From positions 1 to 40,231 of the forward strand of contig NZ_JACHYE010000020.1 in assembly GCF_014192645.1 (NCBI RefSeq): DNA of 40,231 bases, given 5' to 3'. Origin of the DNA: Herbaspirillum sp. Sphag64 (lineage in GTDB: Bacteria > Pseudomonadota > Gammaproteobacteria > Burkholderiales > Burkholderiaceae_D). Numbering within the stretch: the stretch's first letter is position 1; each line of letters begins with the position of its first letter. The position numbers and the translations under genes are program-made. This document shows, one piece after another, positions 6,411 through 13,971 of this stretch. Under the pieces are notes generated by a model. That model did no database searches and was not told the origin of the DNA. It worked only from the letters and a program-made list of their open reading frames with translations.

Positions 6411-7895
6411 TTACTTCTTGTCGCTCTTTTGTGAAGATCCCTTGCCATCCTTGGCCGCAGCCTTGTCGTCGCTGGTATCCTCACGCAAGTCTGGCTGAAC
6501 CTTGGAGACCTGGACCGGCAAACCCTTGAGATGATTGATTGCCTGTGCCAGCTGGAAGTCTTCCTTGCTGCCGAACTCGAGTGGCTTGCGCTTCTTTTCC
6601 TGCGCAATCAGACGCTCTTCTTCTTTCTCGTCGACGGTTGCAGCCTTGACTTCGCTGGTGTTCTTGTCCTTGTCATTGGTCAGATGCTTTGTCAGATCCG
6701 CTTCACGCAGACGCAAACCGTTGAGACCATCGCCATCAGCATATTCATCGACCATGATGTCAGGAACAATACCCCGCGCCTGAATCGAACGACCATTTGG
6801 TGTGTAATAACGAGCTGTGGTCAGCTTGACGGCTGTTTCCTTGTCTGGTGGCAAGGAAATCACTGACTGTACCGAGCCCTTGCCGAAGGTCTGTGTACCC
6901 ATGATGGTAGCGCGCTTGTAATCCTGCAACGCACCTGCCACGATCTCTGAAGCCGACGCCGAACCGGAATTCACCAAGACCACCAATGGTACAGACTTCA
7001 ACGCATCTGGCAGTTTGGACAGCGGATCAGACAGTGGGTTGATCGAATAATACTCACGCTTGGCGAGGAAGCTGGCCTTGGAGCTGGCCAACTGACCGTT
7101 GGTCGTCACGACCACAGAATCCTTGGGTAAGAAGGCTGCCGACACACCAATAGCACCAGGCAAAACACCACCCGGATCGTTGCGCAGATCCAGAACCAGG
7201 CCCTTCAGATTTGGCTCTTGAGCGTAGATCGCCAGAATCTTCTTGGCCATGTCATCAACGGTAGGCTCCTGGAACTGCGTCACTCGCACCCATGCGTAAC
7301 CTGGCTCAATGACCTTCGCCTTGACGCTCTGAACGCGAATTTCCTGGCGTGTGATGGTCAAAACAACCGGCTTGTCTTCATCCTTGCGGGCGATGGTCAG
7401 TGTAATCTTGGTATTCGGTTCGCCGCGCATCTTCTTGACCGCCTCATCCAGCGTCAAGCCTTTGACCGGGGTTGAATCGAGGCGGGTGATCAGGTCTCCT
7501 GCCTTGATGCCAGCGCGATAGGCGGGGGAATCCTCGATCGGCGAAATAACCTTTACATAGCCATCTTCCATCCCGACTTCGATGCCCAGACCGACGAATT
7601 TACCCATCGTCCCTTCGCGCAACTCCTTATACGCCTTCTTGTCGAGGTAGGCTGAATGCGGGTCCAGAGATGCCACCATGCCGGAAATGGCCTCGGTGAG
7701 CAGCTTCTTGTCCTCGACCGGCTCCACATAATCTGTTTTGATCAGACCGAAGACATCGGTCAGCTGCCGCAGCTCTTCCAATGGTAATGCCGCTGCCACG
7801 TTCTTTTGTGCGATAGCGTCGAATTGCATTGATGCCGCTACGCCGGCAATCACGCCCAAACTGATAAGACCAATATTCTTGAGTTTGCTGCCCAT
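6411..7895 (-). CDS. ctpA: S41 family carboxy-terminal processing peptidase (CtpA/Prc-like)
   Basis: A 494-residue serine protease. An N-terminal hydrophobic anchor or signal (IGLISLGVIAGVAASMQ) leads into a PDZ domain (about 97-185; PAYRAGIKAGDLITRLD). The S41 core has VLDLRNDPGG (234-243) and the catalytic dyad Ser314 in GSASASEI and Lys339 in TFGKGSVQ, with Asp325 aligned to the third active-site residue of Prc. The C-terminal 90 residues are charged and low-complexity (EKKRKPLEF, then a Lys/Asp/Ser-rich tail). It trims periplasmic proteins, often peptidoglycan hydrolases. Directly upstream lies envC, whose product activates amidases, with only 2 bp between the genes; together they form a cell-wall remodelling pair downstream of gpmA. 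Confidence 0.95.
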   Translation of the reverse strand: MGSKLKNIGLISLGVIAGVAASMQFDAIAQKNVAAALPLEELRQLTDVFGLIKTDYVEPVEDKKLLTEAISGMVASLDPHSAYLDKKAYKELREGTMGKFVGLGIEVGMEDGYVKVISPIEDSPAYRAGIKAGDLITRLDSTPVKGLTLDEAVKKMRGEPNTKITLTIARKDEDKPVVLTITRQEIRVQSVKAKVIEPGYAWVRVTQFQEPTVDDMAKKILAIYAQEPNLKGLVLDLRNDPGGVLPGAIGVSAAFLPKDSVVVTTNGQLASSKASFLAKREYYSINPLSDPLSKLPDALKSVPLVVLVNSGSASASEIVAGALQDYKRATIMGTQTFGKGSVQSVISLPPDKETAVKLTTARYYTPNGRSIQARGIVPDIMVDEYADGDGLNGLRLREADLTKHLTNDKDKNTSEVKAATVDEKEEERLIAQEKKRKPLEFGSKEDFQLAQAINHLKGLPVQVSKVQPDLREDTSDDKAAAKDGKGSSQKSDKK

Positions 7896-7898
7896 GTT

Positions 7899-9323
7899 TC
7901 ACCTAGTAGTTACCCAGCTTAGTGGGTCGAATGCGCGGCCCTGATGCCGCATTTCAAAGTATAAACCCGATTGCTCATTGCCGCCGCTATTACCTGCACT
8001 GGCGATGACTTCGCCAGCTTTCACAAGATCTCCTGCCTGCTTTAGCACTGACTGGTTATTGCCATAAATCGTGATGTACTGGCTGCCATGATCCACAATC
8101 AGCAGATTGCCGAAGCCGCGCAACCAGTCAGCATAGACCACTCTGCCTGCCGCAATAGCCCGCACTTCGGTGCCCTCGGGAGCGCGAATGAACAAACCTT
8201 TCCAGGTTGGACCATCACCGCGCTTACCGCCAAACTTGGCAATCAGATCACCACGCACCGGCAATCGCAGCTGGCCACGCAGACTGGCGAACGGCTTGCC
8301 AAAGTTCTCGTCCGGCGACGGCACAGCATCATTGCGTCCCAGTGAAGGTGCGCCGGCACCCGTATCACCATCTGCCTCCGACGGCGCCGAGCGCCCTTTT
8401 GTTCCCGGCGTCGAGCGTGACTGCTGAGCGGTGCGCTTGTCACGTTCAGCCTTGGCCAGCAACTCCTGACGGCGCTTCTCGCGGGCAGCGGCTTCCGCCT
8501 TCTTTTGCTCTTCGATCAATTGTGCGAGCTTGTCGACGAGGCCAGAGAGGCGCTGCTCGTCGCGCTGCATATTGCCAGCTTCCTTGCGTTGCGCATTGAG
8601 CTTGCTTGACAGCTGCGCCAGCAAAGTACCGCGTTTGACCTTTTGCTGCTCAAGCAATTGCTTTTGCTGATTCTGTTCCTGAGCGATTTCTTCCAGCTCG
8701 AACTTGGCATTCTGGGTCGCCGCCTTGTTGTCCTTGATAGCCTGCAGGTTTAGGCGCAGGGTTTCGATCAGCTTGGCCTGGGCTTGTGATACATACCCCA
8801 TATACTGCAACTCGCGATTGATGCGATTGGGATTATCACCAGATAGCAGCAGCTTGATGCGGTCTTCGTTACCGGCGACATATTGCTGGCGCAACAGGGT
8901 CGATAATTGGACCTGCTGGCCGTTCACCACCTGTGACAGATCCGACTGCTGCCTTACCAGCACGTCCAGGCGCGCCTCCGTATCGGCCTGTTCTTGCTGC
9001 AAATTACGTAATGCACGGTTCGCCTTGGAGATGGCTTGCTCGGACTCAGCCAGCGCATCGGCGGCATTGCCCTTGGCAGTTTCGGTCTTGTCGATATCAC
9101 GCTTGAGCGTCGCCAGGCGCTGCTGCAGATCAGCCCGCTCCTTTTCAGCCGCCTGCTTTTGACGACCGCGCTCACTGGCCTGTTGGGTCTGTGCGTGGAC
9201 TTGCAGTGGTACGCAGGCCAGCCACAGCGCACTTCCCAACAGCCAGCTGGTAGACAATGTGCGCAACAAGAACGGGCGCCGCAAAAACAGCGCGGCGCCG
9301 GTGTTGAGGTACGACTTGAACAT
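7899..9323 (-). CDS. envC: Murein hydrolase activator EnvC (coiled coil plus degenerate M23/LytM domain)
   Basis: A 474-residue exported protein. The signal peptide ends near LQVHA|QTQQ (residue 44). A long coiled coil rich in Gln/Glu/Arg spans about residues 50-290 (ERADLQQRLATLKRDIDKTE and similar), followed by a Ser/Gly/Pro linker and a C-terminal LytM domain (about 365-472). The zinc ligands of active M23 peptidases are replaced: the first motif reads WKGLFIRAP, the expected YGH is YGNN, and the final HxH region reads LYFEMRH. That is the EnvC pattern, an activator of AmiA/B/C amidases at division. It is the middle gene of gpmA-envC-ctpA, 14 bp after gpmA. Confidence 0.93.
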   Translation of the reverse strand: MFKSYLNTGAALFLRRPFLLRTLSTSWLLGSALWLACVPLQVHAQTQQASERGRQKQAAEKERADLQQRLATLKRDIDKTETAKGNAADALAESEQAISKANRALRNLQQEQADTEARLDVLVRQQSDLSQVVNGQQVQLSTLLRQQYVAGNEDRIKLLLSGDNPNRINRELQYMGYVSQAQAKLIETLRLNLQAIKDNKAATQNAKFELEEIAQEQNQQKQLLEQQKVKRGTLLAQLSSKLNAQRKEAGNMQRDEQRLSGLVDKLAQLIEEQKKAEAAAREKRRQELLAKAERDKRTAQQSRSTPGTKGRSAPSEADGDTGAGAPSLGRNDAVPSPDENFGKPFASLRGQLRLPVRGDLIAKFGGKRGDGPTWKGLFIRAPEGTEVRAIAAGRVVYADWLRGFGNLLIVDHGSQYITIYGNNQSVLKQAGDLVKAGEVIASAGNSGGNEQSGLYFEMRHQGRAFDPLSWVTTR

Positions 9324-9337
9324 GCCTGCAGCGGTCT

Positions 9338-10084
9338 TTATTTGGATTTCCCTTGATTGGCAACAGCCTTGAGCGCGGCCTCGATGGCGGACTGATCACC
9401 CAGATAATAGCTCTTGATTGGCTTCAGATCAGCATCCAGCTCATAGACCAGCGGCTGACCGTTGGGAATATTGAGGCCGACGATATCGCTATCGCTGATG
9501 CCGTCGAGATACTTGATCAGGGCCCGCAGGCTATTGCCGTGGGCGGATACAATGATCTTTTTGCCAGCACGGATGGCCGGTGCAATCGAGTCATTCCATG
9601 CAGGCAACACGCGCGCCACGGTATCCTTGAGGCATTCGGTCAGTGGAATCTGTTCCTTCTGCAAATGCGCATAGCGTGGGTCATTGTAAGAAGCGCGCGG
9701 GTCACCTGGCTCCAGCGGATTAGGAGGCGTGTCATAGCTGCGACGCCAGACCAGCACTTGCTCATCGCCATACTGGGCGGCGGTCTCAGCCTTGTTCAAG
9801 CCCTGCAACGCACCGTAATGCCGCTCGTTGAGGCGCCAGTCATGCTGGACTGGCAACCACATCATGTCCATTTCATCGAGCGTCGTCCACAAGGTACGGA
9901 TGGCGCGTTTGAGGACCGACGTGTAGGCCAGATCAAAGGTAAAACCGGCCTCTTTGAGCAATTTGCCAGCCTGTTTGGCTTCTGCCACACCTTTTTCAGT
10001 CAGATCAACATCTACCCAGCCGGTAAAACGATTTGCGAGGTTCCAAGTCGACTCGCCGTGGCGCATGAAAACGATTTTGTACAT
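9338..10084 (-). CDS. gpmA: 2,3-bisphosphoglycerate-dependent phosphoglycerate mutase
   Basis: A 248-residue cofactor-dependent mutase (E. coli GpmA has 250). The phosphohistidine motif [10 protein letters not shown] has His9, the acid/base Glu87 lies in NERHYGALQ, and His182 lies in [12 protein letters not shown]. It interconverts 3- and 2-phosphoglycerate in glycolysis in the cytoplasm. The C-terminal tail VANQGKSK closes the active site in this family. It is the first gene of a minus-strand unit with envC and ctpA and is divergent from the rhodanese gene at 10183, sharing a 98-bp control region. Confidence 0.97.
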   Translation of the reverse strand: MYKIVFMRHGESTWNLANRFTGWVDVDLTEKGVAEAKQAGKLLKEAGFTFDLAYTSVLKRAIRTLWTTLDEMDMMWLPVQHDWRLNERHYGALQGLNKAETAAQYGDEQVLVWRRSYDTPPNPLEPGDPRASYNDPRYAHLQKEQIPLTECLKDTVARVLPAWNDSIAPAIRAGKKIIVSAHGNSLRALIKYLDGISDSDIVGLNIPNGQPLVYELDADLKPIKSYYLGDQSAIEAALKAVANQGKSK

Positions 10085-10182
10085 AGTAAGTTTGATTACG
10101 ATTGAAAATTGGGTGGGAAGAATTAAATAGCTTGCTGCTTCTATTTTATAATGCCGAGATTCAGTAAACCCATTGAGATCCC
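10085..10182. promoter_or_regulatory. Divergent promoter region, gpmA / rhodanese-grxC
   Basis: 98 bp between two divergent starts. On the plus strand TATAAT (10147-10152) is a perfect -10 for the rhodanese unit; the best upstream -35 is only TTAAAT (10123-10128, spacing 18). No clear minus-strand promoter for gpmA could be chosen. Confidence 0.4.
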
Positions 10183-10599
10183 GTGAAATTCATCGTAGAC
10201 AATATTTTTCTGATCGGCCTGGTCATCATTTCTGGTGGCGCGCTGCTCGTTCCTTACCTGCAACAACGTGGCAGCAAGCTTAGCCTGTTGGAGGCAACCC
10301 AACGCATCAACACTGGCAAAGCACTGGTATTGGACGTACGCGATACCGAGCAGTTCGCCGCGTCCCATCTGCGCGATGCCCGTAACATCCCTCTCAAGGA
10401 ACTGGCACAACGCATTGGCGAACTTGATAAATTCAAAAGCAAGAGCGTGATCGTTGTCTGTCAGTCGGGCACCCAATCCGGGAAGGCTGAGGGCATCCTC
10501 AAAAAGGCCGGCTTCACCGAAGTATACGGCCTCACCGGCGGCATTGCTGCCTGGCAGGTACAAGGTTTGCCAACCGCAGGTCAGAAGGCGACCAAATGA
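10183..10599 (+). CDS. Membrane-anchored rhodanese-like protein
   Basis: A 138-residue protein with one N-terminal membrane segment ([18 protein letters not shown], about 9-26) and a single rhodanese domain. [16 protein letters not shown] is the entry motif, and the active-site loop C93-QSGTQS follows VVC. Rhodanese domains transfer sulfane sulfur or act as persulfide carriers. The anchor puts the domain near the inner membrane; sidedness is not certain, although the short positive-poor N-terminus before the helix suggests a cytoplasmic domain. Its stop overlaps the grxC start (ATGA), so the two are coupled. The same neighbourhood (rhodanese, grxC, secB, gpsA) recurs in proteobacteria. Confidence 0.92.
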   Translation: MKFIVDNIFLIGLVIISGGALLVPYLQQRGSKLSLLEATQRINTGKALVLDVRDTEQFAASHLRDARNIPLKELAQRIGELDKFKSKSVIVVCQSGTQSGKAEGILKKAGFTEVYGLTGGIAAWQVQGLPTAGQKATK

Positions 10600-10865
10600 C
10601 TGCGCGCGTTGTCATGTACTGCACTGCAGTCTGCCCCTACTGTGTGATGGCCGAGCGTTTGCTACTGAGCAAAGGTGTCACGGAAATTGAAAAGGTGCGC
10701 GTTGACCTCGATCCGCAAGAACGTGAGGCCATGATGAAAAAGACTGGCCGTCGTACTGTGCCGCAGATTTATATTGGAGACACCCATGTCGGTGGCTTTG
10801 ACGATCTCAGCGCGCTGGACCGTAACGGCGGTGTTGATCCACTGTTGCAAGGCACCACAGCGTAA
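10596..10865 (+). CDS. grxC: Glutaredoxin 3 (GrxC)
   Basis: An 89-residue dithiol glutaredoxin (usual length 82-90). The active site CPYC is at residues 13-16, the cis-proline is in RRTVPQIYIGDTHVGGFDDL, and the GG glutathione-binding signature follows. It reduces disulfides and glutathione mixed disulfides in the cytoplasm. It overlaps the rhodanese gene by four bases and lies 158 bp before secB. Confidence 0.96.
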   Translation: MTARVVMYCTAVCPYCVMAERLLLSKGVTEIEKVRVDLDPQEREAMMKKTGRRTVPQIYIGDTHVGGFDDLSALDRNGGVDPLLQGTTA

Positions 10866-11023
10866 CTTGCCACGACAACACAGTTAACCACTTATCGAGG
10901 TAGTTGACTGCATCTTGTCTGATATTGGCGCCCATTCCCGGCCATTGCCGACTATTGCAAACTGACGCTGTCTGCTATCCTTTATGCCTGTTTTTACCAT
11001 TTAACCTGAAACGAAAGCATTCC

Positions 11024-11515
11024 ATGTCGGAAGAAAACCAACAAGCTGAACAGCAACCTGTTTTCCAGATTCAACGTGTATACCTGAAGGACTTGTCGCT
11101 GGAGCAACCCAATTCGCCGGCAATTTTTCTGGAGCAAGACTCTCCAGCAATCGAGGTAGCCGTTGATGTGGGTGCCGAGGCACTGGCCGATGGCATTTTT
11201 GAATCGACCGTGACAATCACGGTGACTGCCAAGGTCAATGACAAGGTCGCTTTTCTGGTAGAAGGCAAGCAGGCTGGTATTTTCGAGGTGCGCAATGTTC
11301 CCAATGAGCAACTTGATCCATTGCTGGGTATCGGTTGCCCGAACATCATCTATCCGTATCTGCGCGCCAATATTGCCGATGTGATTACACGTGCCGGCTT
11401 CCCACCGGTTCATCTGGCGGAAATCAATTTTGAAGTGTTCTATCAGCAACGTCTGCAGGCAATTGCGGAGCAACAAAATAGCACACTGGTCAACGGTACC
11501 AATACTGTCAACTGA
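11024..11515 (+). CDS. secB: Protein-export chaperone SecB
   Basis: A 163-residue chaperone (E. coli 155). The start at 11024 is chosen from the conserved opening [20 protein letters not shown]; the frame is open further upstream but that part is not SecB-like. Typical segments are [32 protein letters not shown] and the C-terminal [19 protein letters not shown]. SecB forms a tetramer that keeps pre-proteins unfolded and hands them to SecA. The 158-bp gap after grxC may hold its own promoter. A hairpin follows the stop. Confidence 0.97.
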   Translation: MSEENQQAEQQPVFQIQRVYLKDLSLEQPNSPAIFLEQDSPAIEVAVDVGAEALADGIFESTVTITVTAKVNDKVAFLVEGKQAGIFEVRNVPNEQLDPLLGIGCPNIIYPYLRANIADVITRAGFPPVHLAEINFEVFYQQRLQAIAEQQNSTLVNGTNTVN

Positions 11516-11528
11516 TTCTGCAGCAATC

Positions 11529-11573
11529 GTGCATTGCCAGGACTAAACGTCAAGTTAAGTCGGGGCAATGCAC
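11529..11573 (+). terminator. Long hairpin downstream of secB, likely terminator
   Basis: GTGCATTGCC (11529-11538) pairs with GGCAATGCAC (11564-11573), and an inner GACTAAAC pairs with GTTAAGTC with one mismatch around a GTCAA loop. The plus-strand tail TTCTCATGTTCTG is T-rich but interrupted. It starts 14 bp past the secB stop. Confidence 0.55.
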
Positions 11574-11702
11574 TTCTCATGTTCTGTGCATCGGTCCCGA
11601 TAGCGCACGTCAACCAGGCAAAGTGCTACGCTGCTTTCATTGCAGACATTGGCTACCTTTGCCAATTTCCAATTGCCATCCACTCTCTCGCGGAGCTTGC
11701 CC

Positions 11703-12155
11703 ATGAAATTCGTTCCCCTGATGTTCTCTGCCTTATTGCTGTCCACGGCCATGACAACACCTGCCCACGCGATCGACTTTCAGTCAGTCGGCGCAGAGCC
11801 GGCAATTCTGTACGATGCTCCATCGGAAAAAGGTCGCCGCACCCATATCGCACCACGCGGTATGCCGGTAGAAGTCGTCACAACCTACGGTGACTGGAGC
11901 AAAATCCGCGATGCCGAGGGCAAGCTAACCTGGATCATGACCAAGATGCTGACGCCTAAAAGGAACGTGATCATCACCGCCGCCAATGCAAAAATTCGCG
12001 CTAGCGCCGATGACAATGGCGCCATCGTTTTTACCGCCGACAAGAATGTCCTGCTGGAGCTGACAGATCCGGTCTCCACTGCCGGCTGGCTGAAAGTCAA
12101 GCATCGCGATGGACAAAGCGGCTACGTCAAAGCGACCGATGTGTGGGGCAACTGA
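11703..12155 (+). CDS. Exported bacterial SH3-domain protein
   Basis: A 150-residue protein. The signal peptide MKFVPLMFSALLLSTAM...TPAHA is cleaved before IDFQSVG. Two SH3b-like segments follow: residues about 30-78 (AILYDAPSEKGRRTHIAPRG, then WSKIRDAEGKLTWI) and about 85-150 (ITAANAKIRASADDNGAIVF, ending GYVKATDVWGN). Such periplasmic SH3 proteins are thought to bind cell-wall peptides or other envelope ligands; the exact role is unknown. The start at 11703 has GGAG seven bases upstream and matches the signal peptide. It lies between secB and gpsA, 43 bp from the latter, so it is probably co-transcribed with gpsA. Confidence 0.88.
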   Translation: MKFVPLMFSALLLSTAMTTPAHAIDFQSVGAEPAILYDAPSEKGRRTHIAPRGMPVEVVTTYGDWSKIRDAEGKLTWIMTKMLTPKRNVIITAANAKIRASADDNGAIVFTADKNVLLELTDPVSTAGWLKVKHRDGQSGYVKATDVWGN

Positions 12156-12198
12156 GGCATGCTGATCGATTTCTGCATCCACGCTCGGGATTGAGCTC

Positions 12199-13200
12199 AT
12201 GAATATTTCCATACTCGGTGCTGGCGCCTGGGGTACTGCGCTTGCGATCAACCTCGCTCAACGTCATAACGTCGTGCTGTGGGGCCGTAATCGTGAAGCC
12301 ATGGAACAGGCATCTGCCCGGCGCGAAAATCACACCTATCTCAGTGGCTTTACGCTACCAGACGCATTAACGGTAACCGCTGATTTCGAGGCTGCCCTCT
12401 CGCATGTGGAGCAGAAGCCGAATGACAGCCTGCTGATTGTTGCATCGTCGGTCTCCGGCCTACGTGCGCTGTGTACAACCCTGCAACACCACAACATCCC
12501 CAATCTGGTCTGGCTGTGCAAGGGACTGGAAGAACAAACCCTGCTCATGCCCCATCAGATTGTTACCGCTGTGCTGGGTGACAAGATTGCAACGGGCGCG
12601 TTGTCGGGACCATCCTTTGCGCAGGAAGTGGCCAAGGGTCTCCCCTGCGCGCTCACTATCGCCAGCAAGGACAAGTCGCTTTGCGCGCGAGTAGTGGCTG
12701 CCGTACACGGTGCCAATTTGCGGGTCTACTCCAGTGATGATCTGGTGGGCGTGGAAATTGGTGGTGCCGTGAAAAATATCTTGGCCATCGCCACCGGTGC
12801 CGCTGATGGCCTGCAACTTGGTCTCAACGCACGCGCCGCATTGATGACCCGCGGGCTGGCAGAAATTACCCGGCTCGGCATAGCACTCGGTGGCCGGGCA
12901 GAAACTTTTATGGGATTGTCAGGAGTAGGCGACCTGATTCTGACCTGTACCGGCGACCTTTCGCGCAATCGGCGTGTTGGTCTTGGGTTGGCACAAGGCA
13001 AGCAACTCGACGCAATCGTGGCCGAGCTGGGTCATGTTGCTGAGGGTGTACGTTGCGCGCAGGCAGTACGCTTGCTGGCACAGCAGCATGGTGTCGATAT
13101 GCCAATCACCAATGCCGTTGCTGGCGCACTGTTCGATGGTGTTGCCGTCAGAGAAATGGTGGCGCAGTTATTGTCGCGCGATCCACGCGAGGAAAACTGA
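12199..13200 (+). CDS. gpsA: NAD(P)H-dependent glycerol-3-phosphate dehydrogenase
   Basis: A 333-residue GpsA (usual 330-340). The Rossmann motif GAGAWGTALA is at about residues 7-16, LSGPSFAQEVAKGLPCA lies mid-protein, and the catalytic lysine lies in EIGGAVKNILAIATG, followed by GLGLNARAALMTRG-type sequence (here LQLGLNARAALMTRGLAEI). It makes sn-glycerol 3-phosphate for phospholipid synthesis in the cytoplasm. It ends the plus-strand secB-SH3-gpsA group and is followed by a terminator. Confidence 0.97.
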   Translation: MNISILGAGAWGTALAINLAQRHNVVLWGRNREAMEQASARRENHTYLSGFTLPDALTVTADFEAALSHVEQKPNDSLLIVASSVSGLRALCTTLQHHNIPNLVWLCKGLEEQTLLMPHQIVTAVLGDKIATGALSGPSFAQEVAKGLPCALTIASKDKSLCARVVAAVHGANLRVYSSDDLVGVEIGGAVKNILAIATGAADGLQLGLNARAALMTRGLAEITRLGIALGGRAETFMGLSGVGDLILTCTGDLSRNRRVGLGLAQGKQLDAIVAELGHVAEGVRCAQAVRLLAQQHGVDMPITNAVAGALFDGVAVREMVAQLLSRDPREEN

Positions 13201-13221
13201 GTTCGTCGACCTCTGCTACAC

Positions 13222-13242
13222 AGCCGGTCTTAGCCGGCTTTT
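13222..13242 (+). terminator. Rho-independent terminator of gpsA
   Basis: AGCCGG (13222-13227) pairs with CCGGCT (13234-13239) around TCTTAG, followed by TTT and then C. It lies 22 bp after the gpsA stop and before the convergent small gene. Confidence 0.65.
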
Positions 13243-13265
13243 CAATCAATGCCTGTCGATGACGC

Positions 13266-13505
13266 TCAGCGCGCCACAATGTCGCTAGCCATTTTGGGCC
13301 GCTTGAAACGTTTAGGTGACTCACCTTCCACGATGTCATCCATCTGCTTGGGCAGCTTGTCGTAGGCAGAGCAATCGTCTTCACGGCCTTTGCTGCGACC
13401 GGGTTGAATCACCTTGCCGCACCGACCTTCCTTGACCGCCATCACGAATGGAGAAAGCGGTTTAGTGCTGCTCTTGACCTGTATATCGCGTTCTATGGTT
13501 TGCAT
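13266..13505 (-). CDS. Small basic hypothetical protein
   Basis: A 79-residue protein I do not recognise. The start at 13505 is preceded by AGGA nine bases upstream, which supports real translation; an earlier ATG at 13523 has no such site. It is rich in Lys and Arg, with two cysteines (GRCGKV and DDCSAY) and a C-terminal KRFKRPKMASDIVAR stretch, but no signal peptide or membrane segment. It stands alone, convergent with gpsA and preceded by an AT-rich non-coding region. It could be a small nucleic-acid-binding protein, or a lineage-restricted gene with no known function. Confidence 0.55.
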   Translation of the reverse strand: MQTIERDIQVKSSTKPLSPFVMAVKEGRCGKVIQPGRSKGREDDCSAYDKLPKQMDDIVEGESPKRFKRPKMASDIVAR

Positions 13506-13689
13506 AAGATTTTTCCTAACCATTGCTCAAAGATTTCTCCATGACCGAGCAGCAATTGGATTCTCTCTGTGGCTGCTCCAGATGCGCGGTTTTGGCGCAC
13601 CGTATGTCCATTAACGCACCAAATACGATTTGGAATACGCAAAATTCAATTTTTTGTCAGGAAACTGCAAGATATATATAAGTTCTGTC

Positions 13690-13790
13690 ATTTTTGCTGC
13701 TACGCAATATATAAAATCTCTTTTATTAACAATCACTTAGAAAAACAAAAAATCTACCAGCGTAAAAACATACGCGGTAGCAGCAAAAAT
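13690..13790. repeat. Perfect 14-bp inverted repeat enclosing a 73-bp AT-rich segment
   Basis: ATTTTTGCTGCTAC (13690-13703) and GTAGCAGCAAAAAT (13777-13790) are exact reverse complements. The inner end of the right arm (GTAG) also forms part of the smaller terminator hairpin at 13754-13780, so the two pairings exclude each other. The left arm begins where a transcript from the plus-strand promoter-like pair at 13654-13682 would start. No target-site duplication flanks the arms, so a miniature transposable element is possible but not supported. Confidence 0.6.
13741..13780 (-). terminator. Rho-independent terminator, minus strand (end of the cytochrome c maturation unit)
   Basis: On the minus strand CTACC-GCGTA pairs with TACGC(T)GGTAG around TGTTTT, with one bulged base, and is followed by ATTTTTTGTTTTT. 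It lies about 190 bp beyond the stop of the CcsA/CcsB-type gene and upstream of the small hypothetical gene. Confidence 0.7.
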
Positions 13791-13924
13791 AAAATCGCGT
13801 GATAAATTGACTAAACAGCAACATGCAAGATCGTGGTGCACATCACCGGTAGCCTGGAGCGACGACACTAACAAGCATTTATGCAGATTTTATGGAGAGT
13901 TCAGACAGGAAGGATGTAGAGCCA

Positions 13925-13950
13925 ATACCGCCCCAAGAGAGAGGCGGTAT
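13925..13950 (-). terminator. Hairpin just after the CcsA/CcsB-type gene
   Basis: ATACCGCC (13925-13932) pairs perfectly with GGCGGTAT (13943-13950) across a 10-nt loop. It starts 22 bp past the stop. The minus-strand tail lacks a T-run (TGGCTC), so it is probably a stability hairpin backing up the true terminator at 13741-13780. Confidence 0.4.
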
Positions 13951-13971
13951 GCAGAAAGTGTCGCTGCGATA

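Larger units (their letters stand above)
13506..13971. other. 466-bp AT-rich non-coding stretch with nested dyads
   Basis: No convincing gene. The part from about 13620 to 13800 is much more AT-rich than its surroundings. It holds a plus-strand promoter-like pair (TTGTCA 13654-13659, 17 bp, TATAAG 13677-13682), a perfect 14-bp inverted repeat (13690-13703 and 13777-13790), a minus-strand terminator (13741-13780), and a hairpin just after the ccsA/ccsB stop (13925-13950). Confidence 0.55.

Noticed and set aside
13690..13790. Miniature transposable element (MITE) interpretation of the 14-bp inverted repeat
   Set aside because: No flanking target-site duplication is visible and no second copy occurs in the window; kept only as one alternative.
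13569..13802. Plus-strand 77-codon frame in the AT-rich island
   Set aside because: Composition (Lys, Phe, Ile, Asn) just reflects AT-richness; no ribosome site, and it runs through the inverted repeat and terminator.
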